Assembly (NCBI GenBank): GCA_034769895.1
Contig: CM068369.1
Coordinates: 148,032,574-148,096,573 of the forward strand
DNA length: 64,000 nucleotides
Reading direction: 5' to 3'
Source: Magicicada septendecula
Lineage: Eukaryota > Arthropoda > Insecta > Hemiptera > Cicadidae
The notes under the pieces were generated by a model, which was given only the letters and a program-made list of their open reading frames with translations, had not been told where the DNA came from and searched no databases. Shown here in pieces: positions 43,466-56,539 of this stretch. How positions within the stretch are numbered: the first letter of the stretch is position 1; each line of letters opens with the position of its first letter. The translations under genes were made by a program, and so were the position numbers.

Positions 43466-46400
43466 ATAAACTGTTTTGGTATTAATGGATACAATAAAAG
43501 GCGAAATGCGAACCTGTCTGGTAAAGCAGAGTTAGTACGATTCACTACGGACAGATAGAACTCCATCGGACCGTGGCATCAGAGAAAACAAAATTATTCC
43601 TTTTTGTTTAATTATGGTATCGGATATTAACATTAGAGAACAGCAAAACAATATACTTATGAAGACATTTATTCTAACAGAAGTCGAAATTTCATAACCG
43701 TATATGGGCAGTCATGCGATATGTATCTTGGAACTGCTCAAGATGCATATTTGATTAAGGTATGTTTGGCGCATAAACAGCGGCTGCCCGATTTAGAGTG
43801 AAACAACATAGAAGCTGCTAGAATATATGCAGTCTAGTAAACAAATCTGAAACCTTACAAATGCTGAGATTGGGTTGCAAACATCGAAACACGGAACGAG
43901 TCTTGTTCAGATTTTCGTACATAATTTTGATATGCAAGGCGTAGATTCTACCCAATATATATATACTTTAAAATTCAGTAGATGTGTTACATATTATGCT
44001 TACCTTACCGCTCTCTGCTAACAATAAATTAACCTGTAGACCCACCTTAAATGAATTGTGCACAAGCGAACGACTACACAGTCTGACATTTAAGCTCGCA
44101 ATACACTTGAACTACATAATTTTAAGCATATGTTGTCAATATACCTTATATAGTCCCCTCCTATACAAGTATACGAAATACACGCTTATAATAGACTTGA
44201 TTCATGCCATTACTGCCATTATAAATTTTTACATAAGCTGTTAACAGTTGTAGTGACAGACGAAAACAAAGTTGTATTTAATTACCATTAACAAATGAAT
44301 AAAACTGGTAAATGCATGCAGTATAATTACAGTTTTAAAGGGGCACACAATGTTTTTGTTTCGACACTAATGTATTCGTTTTACATCATACAGCATAACA
44401 GGCTATAATTGAAATTTACAGTTGAAGTCATACTTATTGCTTATGAAACATTGATATGTGGTTATTGTTACAAAGTAGCGCCTTTCTCCAAACAAAATTT
44501 GTTCTAGAACAGGTTTCTGTGGTTTGACTCCGTTTAGTTTCGTTGCGACTCTTTGAACTATGGGTTCTATGTTATCGCAACGGTTAATTCACCTTTAAGG
44601 CCATGAATATACGAGCTCTGTATTCTGTGTTACCATTTATGCGCAATATGTTGAAAATACGGTATGTTTCTCGTGTCTTATTCCTCTTAACTTTCACCGT
44701 TTGTTAGTAACTCTGTAGGCGATCATTGCTTTTTTCAATAAAAGAAAACAGTTAACAAAAAATAAATAACAAATTTAAATCATCTTGTGCTCTTTATAAT
44801 CATTTTCATGTTCACTTCCAGCTTTCTATATTTCAGTGTAGCCGATTATTTTTATGTATTATAAAAACAAATTAACTTTGTAATATGATAATTATACGTG
44901 AATTCATTAATTATTAGTTAATTTTACCATAAGTGAAATTTAATATATTCTTGCTATAACAAATTTTTTGTTTTGTTGTATTTAAAAGAATAATTAATAT
45001 TCTCAGCTAATATATACATTGAATTTAATTGGGAAATAATATATTATTCTTAATTTGTACTGGAATGTTTTGGACTTTTGATAACTAGACATTTAACTAT
45101 CGGGTTAAAAGTCATTAAACACAGCAGCTTTTGTAATTACAGTTGACTTGACTTAATGAAGTGATCAAAGTCTCAGTTTATTGGCTAAGAACGTCGCAGT
45201 ACAGAATGTCTGGCAATGTCTGGTAATGTACATACATAAAAATAAATAAAGTTGTAGCTTGTAAGCCTCAACAATATAGATATCTATGTAGCCAGAACTA
45301 ACACAGGACTACCTACAGTTGTTAGGTTTCTGTAGAAAATAACGTACGAAACAAACACGTTTTGAAAAATTGGTTTTTATTTTTGCTCTGTGCTCGCCAA
45401 GACGAAAACGTAGAAATAACGAAACCTTAGTAAGAAATTCAATTCAACACATTTCTGTTGATGGGCCGTACGCGGTAACTGGAAATTAAGTTATGAAGAC
45501 CTTTGAGAACACAAACAGCAACCAAAATGCCTTCGTTACGTAACAAAGACAAAAAAAAATTGTTAAATGGAACCTCCTGGTGATGGAAACGTAATAACAC
45601 TCTCTTTGTATCTTGTGAAACATGATTATTTATATTATATGGAGTCTGAAAAACCCTATCACAGAATATTTTCTTACCATGAAACGCCATTACGGAGTAA
45701 CGTTTTCATTACGATAACGTAAAGGTAACGTGTGTTATTCACAATAGATTGTTACCAGTGCTACCATATTTAATTTTTTTTTAAATCAGAAAATTATCAG
45801 TAAAGGAATATTTATTAGTAATATTTCGCAGGAATACTTTCCGTGCTGTCTGTTTCATCGTTTACCCTCCCTCCGACTTTTCTCTTCCTTTCATGTACTA
45901 CCCACAGATTTCTCTTATTTTGTCTGTATTTCTCTATTATAATCAGATAACCACTAATAATACAAGCAGTTCATATGAATTGCAACTCTGTTTTACGTTT
46001 AGTACAAATTTTATTTTCCTCAGTATTAAAAGTATCGCCCATTCCATGATGAGACACGAGACGCTCTTAGTGACTCTACTGTGGAAGATCGGTGACTCAG
46101 TCCTTCCCTTTTTGTGCACTAGCCCCAGCTCCAAATTGTTACAAACAAGTCCGAGAATTGCAACACATAGCCCATGAATTTACACGGTATGGTAAAATAA
46201 CTACTTGCAAAAATGTATAAATAACACAGTGTAACACATTTTACAGTGTTACAATAAATAATTATGTAAATAATGACAATGTAGATTGTAGATGGCCTGT
46301 TTGCTTTCAAACGGTATCGAAGTACGCGAAGCCATGTCACTACAATACGTAACGTGCCTTATAACCTTATAAACTCACAGATGTAACGACGTTAGTATCG

Positions 46401-46867
46401 TTCGCACGTGCACATACACGCACACACAGACAGGATAATTGATCTTAATTGGTTTCTTAATTATTCACTGTGCACTGTAGGCTCTAATAATATGCACCAC
46501 ACAGCTGACTTCATTTATTATCATGTGCCGTTAAGTAGTGAACACGATGAAGCGTGGTTTTCACTGATCGTTCGTTTTCTTATTACGAACACCCAAAAAT
46601 AAAATATTGGTTCTTCCTAACTCTGTAATAGTTTGGAAAATAGGAAGTAAAAGATTAGTGCACTACAGTTTTACTAATTATTTTAATTAATGGTGAATCT
46701 TAAAAAATGTTACTAAAGTCAAAGAAAAGCACTTAAATTACATTTAAAATAAAATAAATAATAAGCCTTAAGACAAACGAAGAGAAGTTCTGTACGCTGA
46801 ATTGGCCTTAACTTTTATATGTGCGACTCAACATTTTATCGTTAAAAATTGTACAGTTTGATAAAAT
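43466..46867. other. AT-rich DNA, nothing recognised
   Basis: Frames at 43984-44244, 45439-45690 and 45893-46177 have no motif I know. No repeats identified. Confidence 0.5.
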
Positions 46868-47160
46868 CATGATTTCCTATTTTTATGAGTACATCGGGGC
46901 ACAAATAATTTGAAATATTTTAATGCAGAAGATTATGAAGGTCTGTCTTATTTGGTAACTGTATTTTCTTCCAGTAAATTTATTTCATTTTAACTAACGT
47001 ATCTTAACAGTTAATTCGGCAGAACATTGTTAAATGACACCGACATTCATGATTTCCTATTTTCATGAGTACATCAGAGCATAAATAACTTGAAATCCTC
47101 TAATGCAGAAGACTATGAAGGTCTGTCTTATTTGGTAACTGTATTTTCTTCTAGTCAAAG
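46868..47160 (+). repeat. Direct duplication, period 180 bp
   Basis: CATGATTTCCTATTTTCATG through GGTCTGTCTTATTTGGTAAC to CTGTATTTTCTTC occurs at 46868-46980 and 47048-47160. The linkers between differ. A hammerhead-like motif follows the second copy only. Confidence 0.85.
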
Positions 47161-47181
47161 GATTAATTCATTTATAATCTT

Positions 47182-47212
47182 CTGATGATTCTGATGTGAT
47201 CAGTGAAACGTG
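47182..47212 (+). ncRNA. Weak hammerhead-like motif
   Basis: CTGATGA, extra T, stem CTGAT/ATCAG, T, GAA, ACGT. The base after ACGT is G, which cannot serve as the cleavage nucleotide, and stem I does not pair. It is probably a decayed copy, or chance. Confidence 0.3.
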
Positions 47213-48198
47213 CGTCAGGGACAAGAACAATAACAATTTTCCTTTCAGAAGTAGTTAATATTTGAAGAATATTTCATACTATAGAAAACTGCAAGAAATA
47301 TTTATGAGTTACTTAGAAAATAAAAACTGCAGATAGGAAACTCAGTTTTAATTTTTTTGGAGTATGCCATTTAACCAGTCCAGGAGTCACAATACGAAGT
47401 TTATTTCGGATATTTTGTTGATTCATTTTGGACATATTTATGTTTTATTATGCCGTTAAAGTTAAAAAAAAAACAACTTAAATAAGTAAAATGCAAGTGG
47501 TAAACTATACGGATTTCATGTAACAGTATTCACAATAAACCGATTCTTATAGTAAACAGAAAAAGTGATAGTGCGAGTGTGTGATCGCTAACCATTCTCC
47601 AATACTGCGGACTAAATTCCATCTAGATAGCGTCTAATTCTAAGTCACGTCTCCTCCTCTAATAGGTCAGTCGAGACAAGACCGTATCGTTGAGTGACCT
47701 TTGCGCCGCGCTGTCGTACCGAACAACAATGGCCGTTGTTAATAAATCGTTACAGTAAGTGTTCTGTGTCGGTAAAAACGAGAAACACTTCACGAGTCCG
47801 TATTGCTCAAATCGGGAATTTCGTGGTTTCCGTGTCTTTAGCTTTATGCGGATTAGTTCAATTTCACTCTTTATATGCCAAGGCCGCGTAATAAAATGAT
47901 ATTTTATAATTTACGTACTAATACATTCCACGCATGAAACTCCCACAGACGATGAACGATCACGTTTAAAACTTTCTAAGCGCAAACATGTCAATTGTGC
48001 CGAGTCATGGTCGTTAGTAAGCTACCATTTACAATATACTATCGAGGAAGATACAATAATATTTACGTTAAACATAAAACAAATTAGTAACATCTTAAAA
48101 TTGAACTAGATCTTCAACTAAGCACAATAGTTTGCTGATTATCGGGAATGTCCTCTGCAAGGATGAATCTGAATTATTAAATCTGGATAACTGGATAA
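47213..48198. other. No recognised gene
   Basis: A 65-codon frame at 47694-47891 has no familiar motif. Confidence 0.5.
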
Positions 48199-48211
48199 CA
48201 GATATCTTTTA

Positions 48212-48345
48212 TTTAATGAAGAAATTTGTGTTAGTGGTTGAAATCACAATCAGAATGATCACTGTTGCAAACCACTATATAAAAATTATTCCGATTAGCG
48301 CTTTCAAGCTTCACAGCTCATCGTCAGATCGGGAATACTCATCGT
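48212..48345 (-). mobile_element. 134-bp hammerhead retroelement, family A, 13-bp TSD
   Basis: Bounded by the exact 13-mer CAGATATCTTTTA at 48199-48211 and 48346-48358. Read on the minus strand it starts with the hammerhead and ends with the tail AACCACTAACACAAATTTCTT, the same tail as in the 38482 and 58643 copies. It is a minimal unit with no coding capacity, and the target duplication indicates reverse-transcription-based insertion. Confidence 0.75.
48286..48336 (-). ncRNA. Hammerhead ribozyme, family A, near intact
   Basis: Minus strand: stem I half ATTCCCGAT, core CTGACGA (fits CUGANGA), extra T, stem II GAGCT/AGCTT closed by GTGA, GAA, the self-complementary AGCGCT, cleavage base A, stem I half ATCGGAAT. 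One C bulges in stem I. All core nucleotides required in known hammerheads are present. Confidence 0.75.
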
Positions 48346-48358
48346 CAGATATCTTTTA

Positions 48359-50199
48359 CATATTGTAGATTACTATTAATTGTTTGTCGGGTGCCACACT
48401 GAACTACAAATTTTAAAAATTTATTTATTTAAGTAAAATTATGAGTCTACAGGCCTACAGTAGAACTGCTGAAAATTCTAGTAAAGGTTGCTGAAAATTA
48501 TATACACCAATTGCAAGTCATAACGAAACCAATAAAATAAAGTTTTGACAGTAAAAGTCATAAAATTTGTTTAAATTCTCACAACAATTTATTAAAAAAA
48601 TTAAAACTAAGTATGTTAAAAAATAGCAATTTATACACACTTACAAAATTCCAAAAATTAAAACTTCGATTATTTCAATAAAACATTTTTTAACAAACAA
48701 ATCACCAATTAAATCTTAGTCACGGTCGTTTTAATCTTTACTTCAGAAGTTAATTTTATGAGTTGACAAATGTACGTCTAATCATGTACAGTACTACGAT
48801 GTAAGAAATATGCAGACATGTTTTGATTAAACGACGACCGTCGGCTTATATCATTGATATTTAGAAGTCTTTAAGTATTGTTATTGTTGAAAGTAGATTT
48901 CCTACTAAAGAAAGGTAATATTTTAATGATATTATTTGTCTAATGTAAATTTCAGCAATCCGGATGATTGGCTATTCTGCTTCCTACTGTTCCTAAAATA
49001 TTAAAATTACATACGGAATTTCGAAGTGTCGCTACTGATTTATTTTCTCAATTCCCAATGCCCAATTCTCAATATTTCTAATGCCCAATTAATGCCCAAA
49101 TAATTTATATATAAACTCACACGGCACTTGCATCTCTGTGATAAGAAGAAATAACATGTCTTTCTCCAGACATATTTGTTATAATTCTCTACATTTCCTA
49201 TGTAAATAATAATTGTTTTATAGGTCAAGTCTTATATAATAATCAAACTATATGAAATGCAAATATCAACAGTGTTTTGTTCAGACCGAAATAATTTACT
49301 AAAATATCATCGCATAATTGATAGTTAACAATTAGAAATTGTTGTACTCGAATAATTTTAGTTAGATACAGACTAGAAATTTTTACTAAGATTCTCAGTT
49401 ATAAGTAATATATTCTTCATGCTGGAAGTAGGTCTGTTCGACATATATAAAGACTTCAACAAAATTTTTTCCTCGAAGCGATTCTACACTCTTGTATTCC
49501 TCCTCTGTAATTGTTAAAGATTTTTGTTCACACATTCCTAAACAAACAAGACATTATGTATAATGTTCATCCTCCACAATATTTCATTACGCCGTCTTTC
49601 CACACTTGCACATATACTTTTTTAACATAACGGGGCGTTTCGAAAGTCTAATTCTTTAACTTTTAATACTGATTTAAAACGTATACATTTATGTTTGTCA
49701 ACTCTCTTCAAGATCATTAAACTATTTGCAAAATCCTGTAGATTATTTCACATGTGCCTATAACACAATGACAGAACTTAAGATATTTATGTTTATTCTG
49801 AATTCTACGCTCGATTTGAGCATAGTCGACCTCTGTGTGTATTCCCACAGTGGGCGCGTGTGTGCCTCATTCACAGATGTATGGAATAATCAATTCAGCG
49901 CCACTTTCATACTTTTAAGTTCAGAGGCTTTTATTAAAGACAAATGTAACTTCCAGGTTTTCCATCACCTTGCGAGGGGAGAGGGTTAGTATGAAAACCA
50001 CAATCCATTTTCCCTGCAGCGGAAGTCGGCTCCAAGTTACCCGAAACATTAACCACTGCACTTCAGTCACATCACAAGTAATTGCAGATGCCTTATTGTA
50101 GTATGGCAGAATCGATCTGTCGTCTTAGTGAAAACAAAACTACCTGTGTTAATCCAAGAACTATTGCTAGAACTATTTCACTATTGCTATTCATTATGG
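48359..50199. other. No recognised gene
   Basis: AT-rich. The frame at 49726-49989 has no motif. The last 200 bp could belong to the retrotransposon that follows. Confidence 0.5.
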
Positions 50200-51257
50200 C
50201 TTACAATTGAGATTGCAAACAAAGACTTGATGTGTCGTCCTTAACGACTTTGTTAGCTTCATAAAAAGGCACACAGTAGAAACGTCTTTCTATATCAGTC
50301 CTGGAGGAATACGTCGAACTGTGGGACCATACCATTGTGAGAGTCGAAGACGGAGATCGGAGTGGGTGGTGCGTTTGTGATCGAGGACGCCTCCCACTCC
50401 TGGACATTGCTCAAGGCGGCAAGTGTATACACCGCCGAACTGTATGTGGTGAGGCAAACTCTTCGTTTCTATGAATACCGAGGTGAGAAGAAATTTGTTA
50501 TATCTACGGATTGACTGAATTTTCCAACTGACTTGGACATTCCGGTCACAGTAGATCTCTTATTGTAACAGATAATGGCGTTAGAAGACCTCGGTTCATC
50601 TTTTACTTTTGTTTGGTGTCCGAGACACGTAGGTATTGAAGGTAACGAGAAGCTGACGCTGCAACGAAAATCGCTGAAGGCAGCCCAAGAATCCATACGA
50701 CTGCCTTACGAGTTGATGACGCAAAACTAGCTGCCCCGGCCACCATTATTTAAGTATGGCAGCAAATGTGGAACAGACGGCAGAGTAAACTTTCTGTCGT
50801 GAAGCAGAGCGCCTGTAAATAACAAATAGTAGATGACCGCAGTCGTCGTGGAGAAGTCTGCATCAGCACACTGCGAATTGTGCACACGACCTTGGCGCCT
50901 TTGTATCTCCTACAAGGACAAGAACAACCCGTCTGCACTTGTGGCAGAGCACTCACATTGAAACACGTCATTGGAAACTGTAATGCTCTTGCAGAACTGA
51001 GGCGTAGACTCAATGTAAAAGGTACCCTCAAATAAGACATCGGAAATGAACAGTTAGCAATCGACAGAACTCTTCCTAAAGGTAACAAGATTACTTTGGC
51101 TTTGAAAATGTTGTTTAGCCTCTTAATGTGCTTGATTTTCCACTTTCGTTGAGTCAAATGGAATCTAAGTGAGAAGAAAACATCCCGTCGAGCAAGACTC
51201 TGATAGATGTTGTTGGTCTAAAGGCTTTAGTTGCCAAGCTCCCCAAAAATTAAATAA

Positions 51258-51258
<1 letters not shown>
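50200..51258 (+). pseudogene. I/Jockey-type retrotransposon RNase H and C-terminus
   Basis: Plus-strand fragment of ORF2 of an I/Jockey-superfamily non-LTR element. Near 50355 is IGVGGAFVIEDA, then YTAELYVVRQTLRFY (the RNase H Glu) and KKFVIST followed by D (third acidic residue). FTFVWCPRHVGIEGNEK follows near 50620, and after a frame change the ADAAT expected for the last active-site Asp. Near 50935 is CTCGRALTLKHVIGNCNALA, a C-terminal Cys/His motif, and then LRRRLNV. The first RNase H Asp is replaced by a stop context near 50340. Several further stops and frameshifts are present. RT and endonuclease domains are missing, so it is 5'-truncated. It ends in an (AGT)n array. Confidence 0.8.

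Positions 51259-51318
<60 letters not shown>
51259..51318 (+). repeat. (AGT)20 tail of the I/Jockey-type element
   Basis: A perfect 60-bp trinucleotide array directly follows the retrotransposon's 3' region (AAAAATTAAATAAAAG). The reverse-strand poly-Leu frame is an artefact. Confidence 0.85.
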
Positions 51319-53303
51319 CCAAATTTATAATAAATCACGACTTTCTTAAGGATATTAATTAAGTTTAATGAGGAATCACGACACTGTTTGGATGCAGTAA
51401 CATTCAAATTCAAATGTCCAAACGTTGAGAAAGAGCCTATAGGCTACAAAGTTCAGAAGGTAAGAAGATATTGTTTGCAGGCCTATTCCTTATCTCAGTC
51501 TACGCTCGGGACTAGTTATCAGCTGCTTATGTGATTGTATAATGAGCTAGTTATTTGAAGATGAACAGTAATGCCTAAATTTATATCTCTTCAATACTCT
51601 TACCGTTATGTTACAACACGGAATTTTACAGAAATCATGTTATCTTACAGATGGAAACTACGGGTGTACCGGTTGAAAATATATTGTTAATTAAGAAAAC
51701 GCGTTCTTCGAGAAAAAGACCCATAACAACTTAACTAATTAACTGCATTCACTGCATACACATTGATATGTATCAATGAAAGCTAATGAATTCAGTAGAC
51801 GTGTATACGTGTGCTTAGCAATGTCGCTTTAATTGCATCGCTTACTGGAGCAGACTGTATTAATTATATTAATCAAACACACTGGCACATTTTGTATCTT
51901 AAACAACTATTTCATAACGTTTTAAGCAATTATTACAAATCACAAATCATTATATAATTAGTTCTAATTAATTTAAATTCTAATTGCGTGAATAGTTATA
52001 AAGTTACCTTATTTGTTTTAGTAATACCTGCTTTACTTACAAAAAGTGTTCAGAAACTGTAATCCTAACTTTTCCTACATCACTAAAACATGATTTTACC
52101 TACTGTTACCTGTGAGAAACAACATCATACATGAAATGCAGTATCACTTAATAAACAATGGGAATGTACCATAGCAGAGCTAAAACAAATAAGAAAGTAA
52201 ATATTTTGAGAGAGAGGTATTTGAATATCCCCGTTTTCACAGAACTTTGATAATTTGGTCAATTATTTAGTTTTTCCAAACAACTTGAAAACAATTACTT
52301 TTTGGTAATACATTTAAAACTTTTACAATTTCCATGTTGTTTACAGTTTCGTAATGATGTCGAAGTTAAAGAAAAACGTGGTTACAATGTTAATGTTTTA
52401 TGCTTCAAAAACTCTCTATTTTTGAGGATCTAAGTGTGCATTTTATAAAGCTTAAAAAAGAAAACTATGCTTTAAAACGCACTAGAAACTATGCATTTTT
52501 CTGTCAGAATTATTCAGGAAAATTAAAGAAAAGAACTTCAGTACCACAAAAAGCGGTTGTCAATGACTCTCAAAACTGCTTCGGATGTTGATTTCAGTGA
52601 ATTAACTCTTTATGTTGTGTAAATTACTGTAGGAATAAATTGAGAATACGTACTTTAACGTGTACTAAGAATTGTGTAAAAAATACTTTGTACAACGCCG
52701 TGAAAACAGGAATTGTGAGGTTGAAAACCCAGTTTTTAATGTATATTTAAAAGCATGCATTTTACAAGACACCACCAGGAATGCGAATTTAAAATTTAGA
52801 TAATCTGTTATAATTTGAGAGGTGCCAAATTAAATCTGAAAAACAGACCGATAAAATAATGTTTTTGCAACAAATTCATTACTGTTGCCACAAAGGCTTC
52901 CATAACATGGCGTTTTCTGTCTATACGGTAGCCATAGACGAGGATCCTTATCTACGGCTAAATGGATATTAAAACAAAAATTAAAACAGAATATATTAAA
53001 ACGCTGACAAATTCTAAAAGATTACGCCTCATTAAGGCGTATAAACAAACATTTAATTCTAATTCATACATTCTTTTTAATACAGACAGTGAATAAATTT
53101 TTATAATATTATCTATTTTATAATATTTGTTGTATATTTCTAAATATCATTTCATTATTACGTAACGTTTAATAAATAACAAATAAAGTATTAAACACTA
53201 ACTTATATTTCACATTTGAAATATAATGGTGTGAAACCACGTGAATCGAATCTAATAATAACGAATTAAGGAAGCATGATAGCCTTTCCTAATATTTCTT
53301 AGT
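51319..53303. other. AT-rich DNA, nothing recognised
   Basis: No coding or repeat signal that I can assign. Confidence 0.5.
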
Positions 53304-53326
53304 ATTTGGACACAATGTGTCCAAAT
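53304..53326. repeat. Perfect 10-bp inverted repeat, 3-nt loop
   Basis: ATTTGGACAC AAT GTGTCCAAAT. Function unknown. Confidence 0.6.
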
Positions 53327-53763
53327 CATTTCATACAGGGTTCGGAGAGAAATAATATTAAGGAGAATTAAATAGTGCTTTTTACTTATAAATCCGATGA
53401 GCCTTTTAATTTTTCTAGTAGGCTTAAATCAGTTTCAGTGATGACGGTTAAAAAAAGTGGAAAAACAGCACTATTAAAAAAAAAATCCAACTCGTATATA
53501 TGTATGGAACGTAGACCATTACAAGTTATCATAAATCACATCAATTTAAAATTCCCTGTCCTTGATAAATTTTACAAAAATTTATTAAATCCTTAAATTC
53601 CTAGTGACCGTCAATCAATGAATTTTTCAGTGAAGGGTTAGTGAGGAATGTTTTCATGAAGAAAACGAGAAAATTATAATATCCGATATTCTAATTTTCT
53701 CGTTTTCTTAAAGAAAACATTCGAAGATGTAAACAAATTATCTCAACTCCTTCACATATACAA

Positions 53764-53822
53764 TGATACATTCATGCACACGCACACGCGTGTGCGCGCA
53801 CACATACACTCACATACACGAA
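53764..53822 (+). repeat. CA/CG-rich simple sequence
   Basis: Alternating CACACGCACACGCGTGTGCG tract. Confidence 0.85.
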
Positions 53823-53879
53823 CACGTTCACCCAAATAATTGTTCTGTTGTGTTTGACATTTCTTTTGTATTCATACAC

Positions 53880-53920
53880 AGGTCCTGATGATGACAATAA
53901 ACATTGTCGAAACGTCGATA
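53880..53920 (+). ncRNA. Hammerhead-like ribozyme motif, family C
   Basis: CTGATGA (53885-53891), extra T, perfect stem II GACAAT/ATTGTC with AAAC loop, GAA, self-complementary ACGT, C. Stem I is only about three pairs (GTC with GAT). The core and stem II are good; stem I makes activity doubtful. Confidence 0.45.
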
Positions 53921-53979
53921 CAAATAAGTTAAAATTTGTGTTATTTTTGACCGATCCTCACTAACCCTTCACTGAAAAA

Positions 53980-55142
53980 ATACAAATTTATATTTTTTAT
54001 AATATTAGGAAAAGAGGTGTTTTTCCCCTTTATACCCTAAACTGAAGGTGTTGTTCCTAGAAGTTTTAGGCAATGCTTAGTATTAAAATAGATTAAAGTA
54101 GTTCGAGTTTAATGTGTCGCAGTAATAGAATCTTCTACTCTATTTTTTCCAAAATACCCCCAAACGTCTAATTAACTGGCGGTCATTATTAGGCGTGTAC
54201 GTTTGTTGTGACATCGAAGCATTTATTTTTTATAATAAAATGCATGATTTGATAAAGCTATAATTTTTATGTACTTGTGTTTCCATTAATTATTTGGCAT
54301 ATTTCACTTTGGTATTAATAAAGTTTGGCGTATAACAATAATTTATTAACATTCAGTTAACTGTTCAGTCGCAGCTGACGACTATCCTGATAATGGTTTA
54401 TCCAATTACGTTCGGATGTAAGTATACCACTAATGTTCATAAAAACACAAAAAAAGGTTTTGTCATAGCAGAAAAGGGTACTTATGTCAACAAAGACTAA
54501 ATTTGGACAAAGAAACATTTTATAAAGTGGTTTGTGCCTATGGAGGCTCCGTAAGTCTCTAATCGTGGAGTACCAAGAAATAATTGAATAGATCAGAGGG
54601 GATTTTATATCATCGTACTAGAGGAGATTATTAATAATTAGTAGTTGGTGCAGGGCAATCAAATAAGGAGAAGGTGTAGAAAACACCGTCAGACGACGTG
54701 TTAATCGTTTAATTAGGCGCAATAACTATGCTTCTACGATCTAAGTGAAAATGTGCGTTTTACGGTCGAAGGGAGAAATTTGTTCTATATTCATCCTCCG
54801 TTAATACAGGAAAGTAGTTATTACTTTAGTAGAATCCTAAAATACTCTCAGCTGAAACATGTGTCCCTTATTGGTTCGGAGAAGATGATGATACACAAAT
54901 TTGGAAAAATTATCGTATCGCCAAAAAGTTACATTTGAGTGCACCAAAAAATTCAGTCAACCCTCTGAAAACCGTTGTGGATGGTTATACGATAGACTGA
55001 CTGGGTTCTCTGTTCTGTAAAATGATATATCATTCTGAAAAGATTGATCATGACCGTAAGAATTCTGTCTTGTTTCAAAGTAGTAAATGTTTCCTGGCGA
55101 AAAACATGTCAATATTATTAAATTTAGAAACGATGACAAAAT

Positions 55143-55177
<35 letters not shown>

Positions 55178-56539
55178 GAACAATAATAATAATTTTATTA
55201 CTATTTTTTTATAATTTTCGTGACTTTTATAAATTACATTTTAATAAGTAGTATTTAAAATTTAATAGTTTCTGAAGATCCGTTTAGATAGCAACGAAGG
55301 CCTTACCAATTTAACGTTTTGGAAAATTGAATTGTTTTTCTTTACATAAATTTTAATAAAATAGTTCACCAAAACTGGCAAAGATCCTAGAATACTAAAG
55401 TCGTAGTACCCTTATTGTGGTTACACTTGGAAGTGTAGTTTTAACGCACAGAAACAATTTATTTGCAAACTAGGGTTGGAGGATTTTGTCGTTCTTTTTA
55501 TCATGGTGACTTTCTTTATCGTCGGGGCAGTAAATAGTTGTTACAGTTCTCTTCTCCACTGAATATTTAAAGAATAACTTGGAATACATGCATGCGCGCT
55601 CGCCCGTTCAAAAACACACATATACTTAAACACGTATATATTCTGAATTTTAAATGGCGCTTACCGTTTGCTGAAACCGCATAGCGTGAAAATTGAGTTA
55701 CGTTCGGCAATAAACAGCAAGGGGAAACAGCAATAAGTAAGTAATTTATACATGAATTTTTCTTCACAGTCTTCGCCGCTTTCGTTGCTCTGCTGTGATG
55801 CTGCGGAAGCAACGATGGTTCACAGATTATAAAAAACTGTGTTATATACGTATCTTTTAAATGAATGGAATGGTGTTTGGTTTGGGGACACGGCTCTAAA
55901 CACTTCTCTTATCTTTAGGCTTACGAGTCTCATCAACAATGTGAAATATCTACTGTAGGTGACACAAAACCCGACGTATTTAAAACAGGAACGGAATCTT
56001 GAAATTTACTGAAACTGAAGTTTGCACTAATCTCAGACTGTCAGCCGACACTGCTAGTAGATCACAATCATTACTACCAAGTACGAAATAACAATTTCTA
56101 TAACCACGTTTGGAATAAGTTTGACACAAAACTTTTACAACATAATGTCTCACTATATTGTCCGCTCTTACTTTTTAAATTTTATTTTATTTTAAGTATA
56201 TTAATGTTTTCTACATACACAATAAACGCGACTTTTTGCAGATAACTCTCTATGTGAAAATTGTGCTCTGATAATTTGGTCCAGAAACTTAAGTTAATGT
56301 AATCAATTTTTAAAGTGCACATTTGTGTTTATAAATCGTTTTATTGTCTACAGCTTTTGTTTGCAGGTATTTCAAATATAATCTTTTTATAATCTACTAA
56401 TTTTGGTATTTTATAATGTACAGAATATTACACAGACAGCAAAAATACAGAATATTAAAATTAAAGAATAGAAATATTATTTTGATAACGTATGGAAAAT
56501 TTCAGAAACTAGTGGCAGTAGTAATATTTGGGAGCCAGA
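53980..56539. other. AT-rich DNA with an (AAT)n patch
   Basis: No gene recognised. An (AAT)n microsatellite lies at 55143-55195. Frames at 54753-54938 and 55567-55812 have no known motif. Confidence 0.5.

Larger units (their letters stand above)
53623..53979 (+). mobile_element. 357-bp element with terminal inverted repeats and hammerhead-like motif
   Basis: A 25-bp inverted repeat (TTTTTCAGTGAAGGGTTAGT at the left; its complement at 53955-53979) bounds the segment. Just inside the left end is a large hairpin (53646-53722) whose arms share GAATGTTTTC and GAAAACGAGAAAATTA. A CA/CG-rich simple repeat and a hammerhead-like motif follow. No protein is encoded. Element class is uncertain. Confidence 0.55.

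Noticed and set aside
45439..45690. 83-codon minus-strand frame
   Set aside because: No recognised motif, no conservation evidence, composition like the surroundings.
50750..51413. Minus-strand frames of 135 and 82 codons
   Set aside because: Antisense to the I/Jockey-type pseudogene and to its (AGT)n tail; no independent motif.
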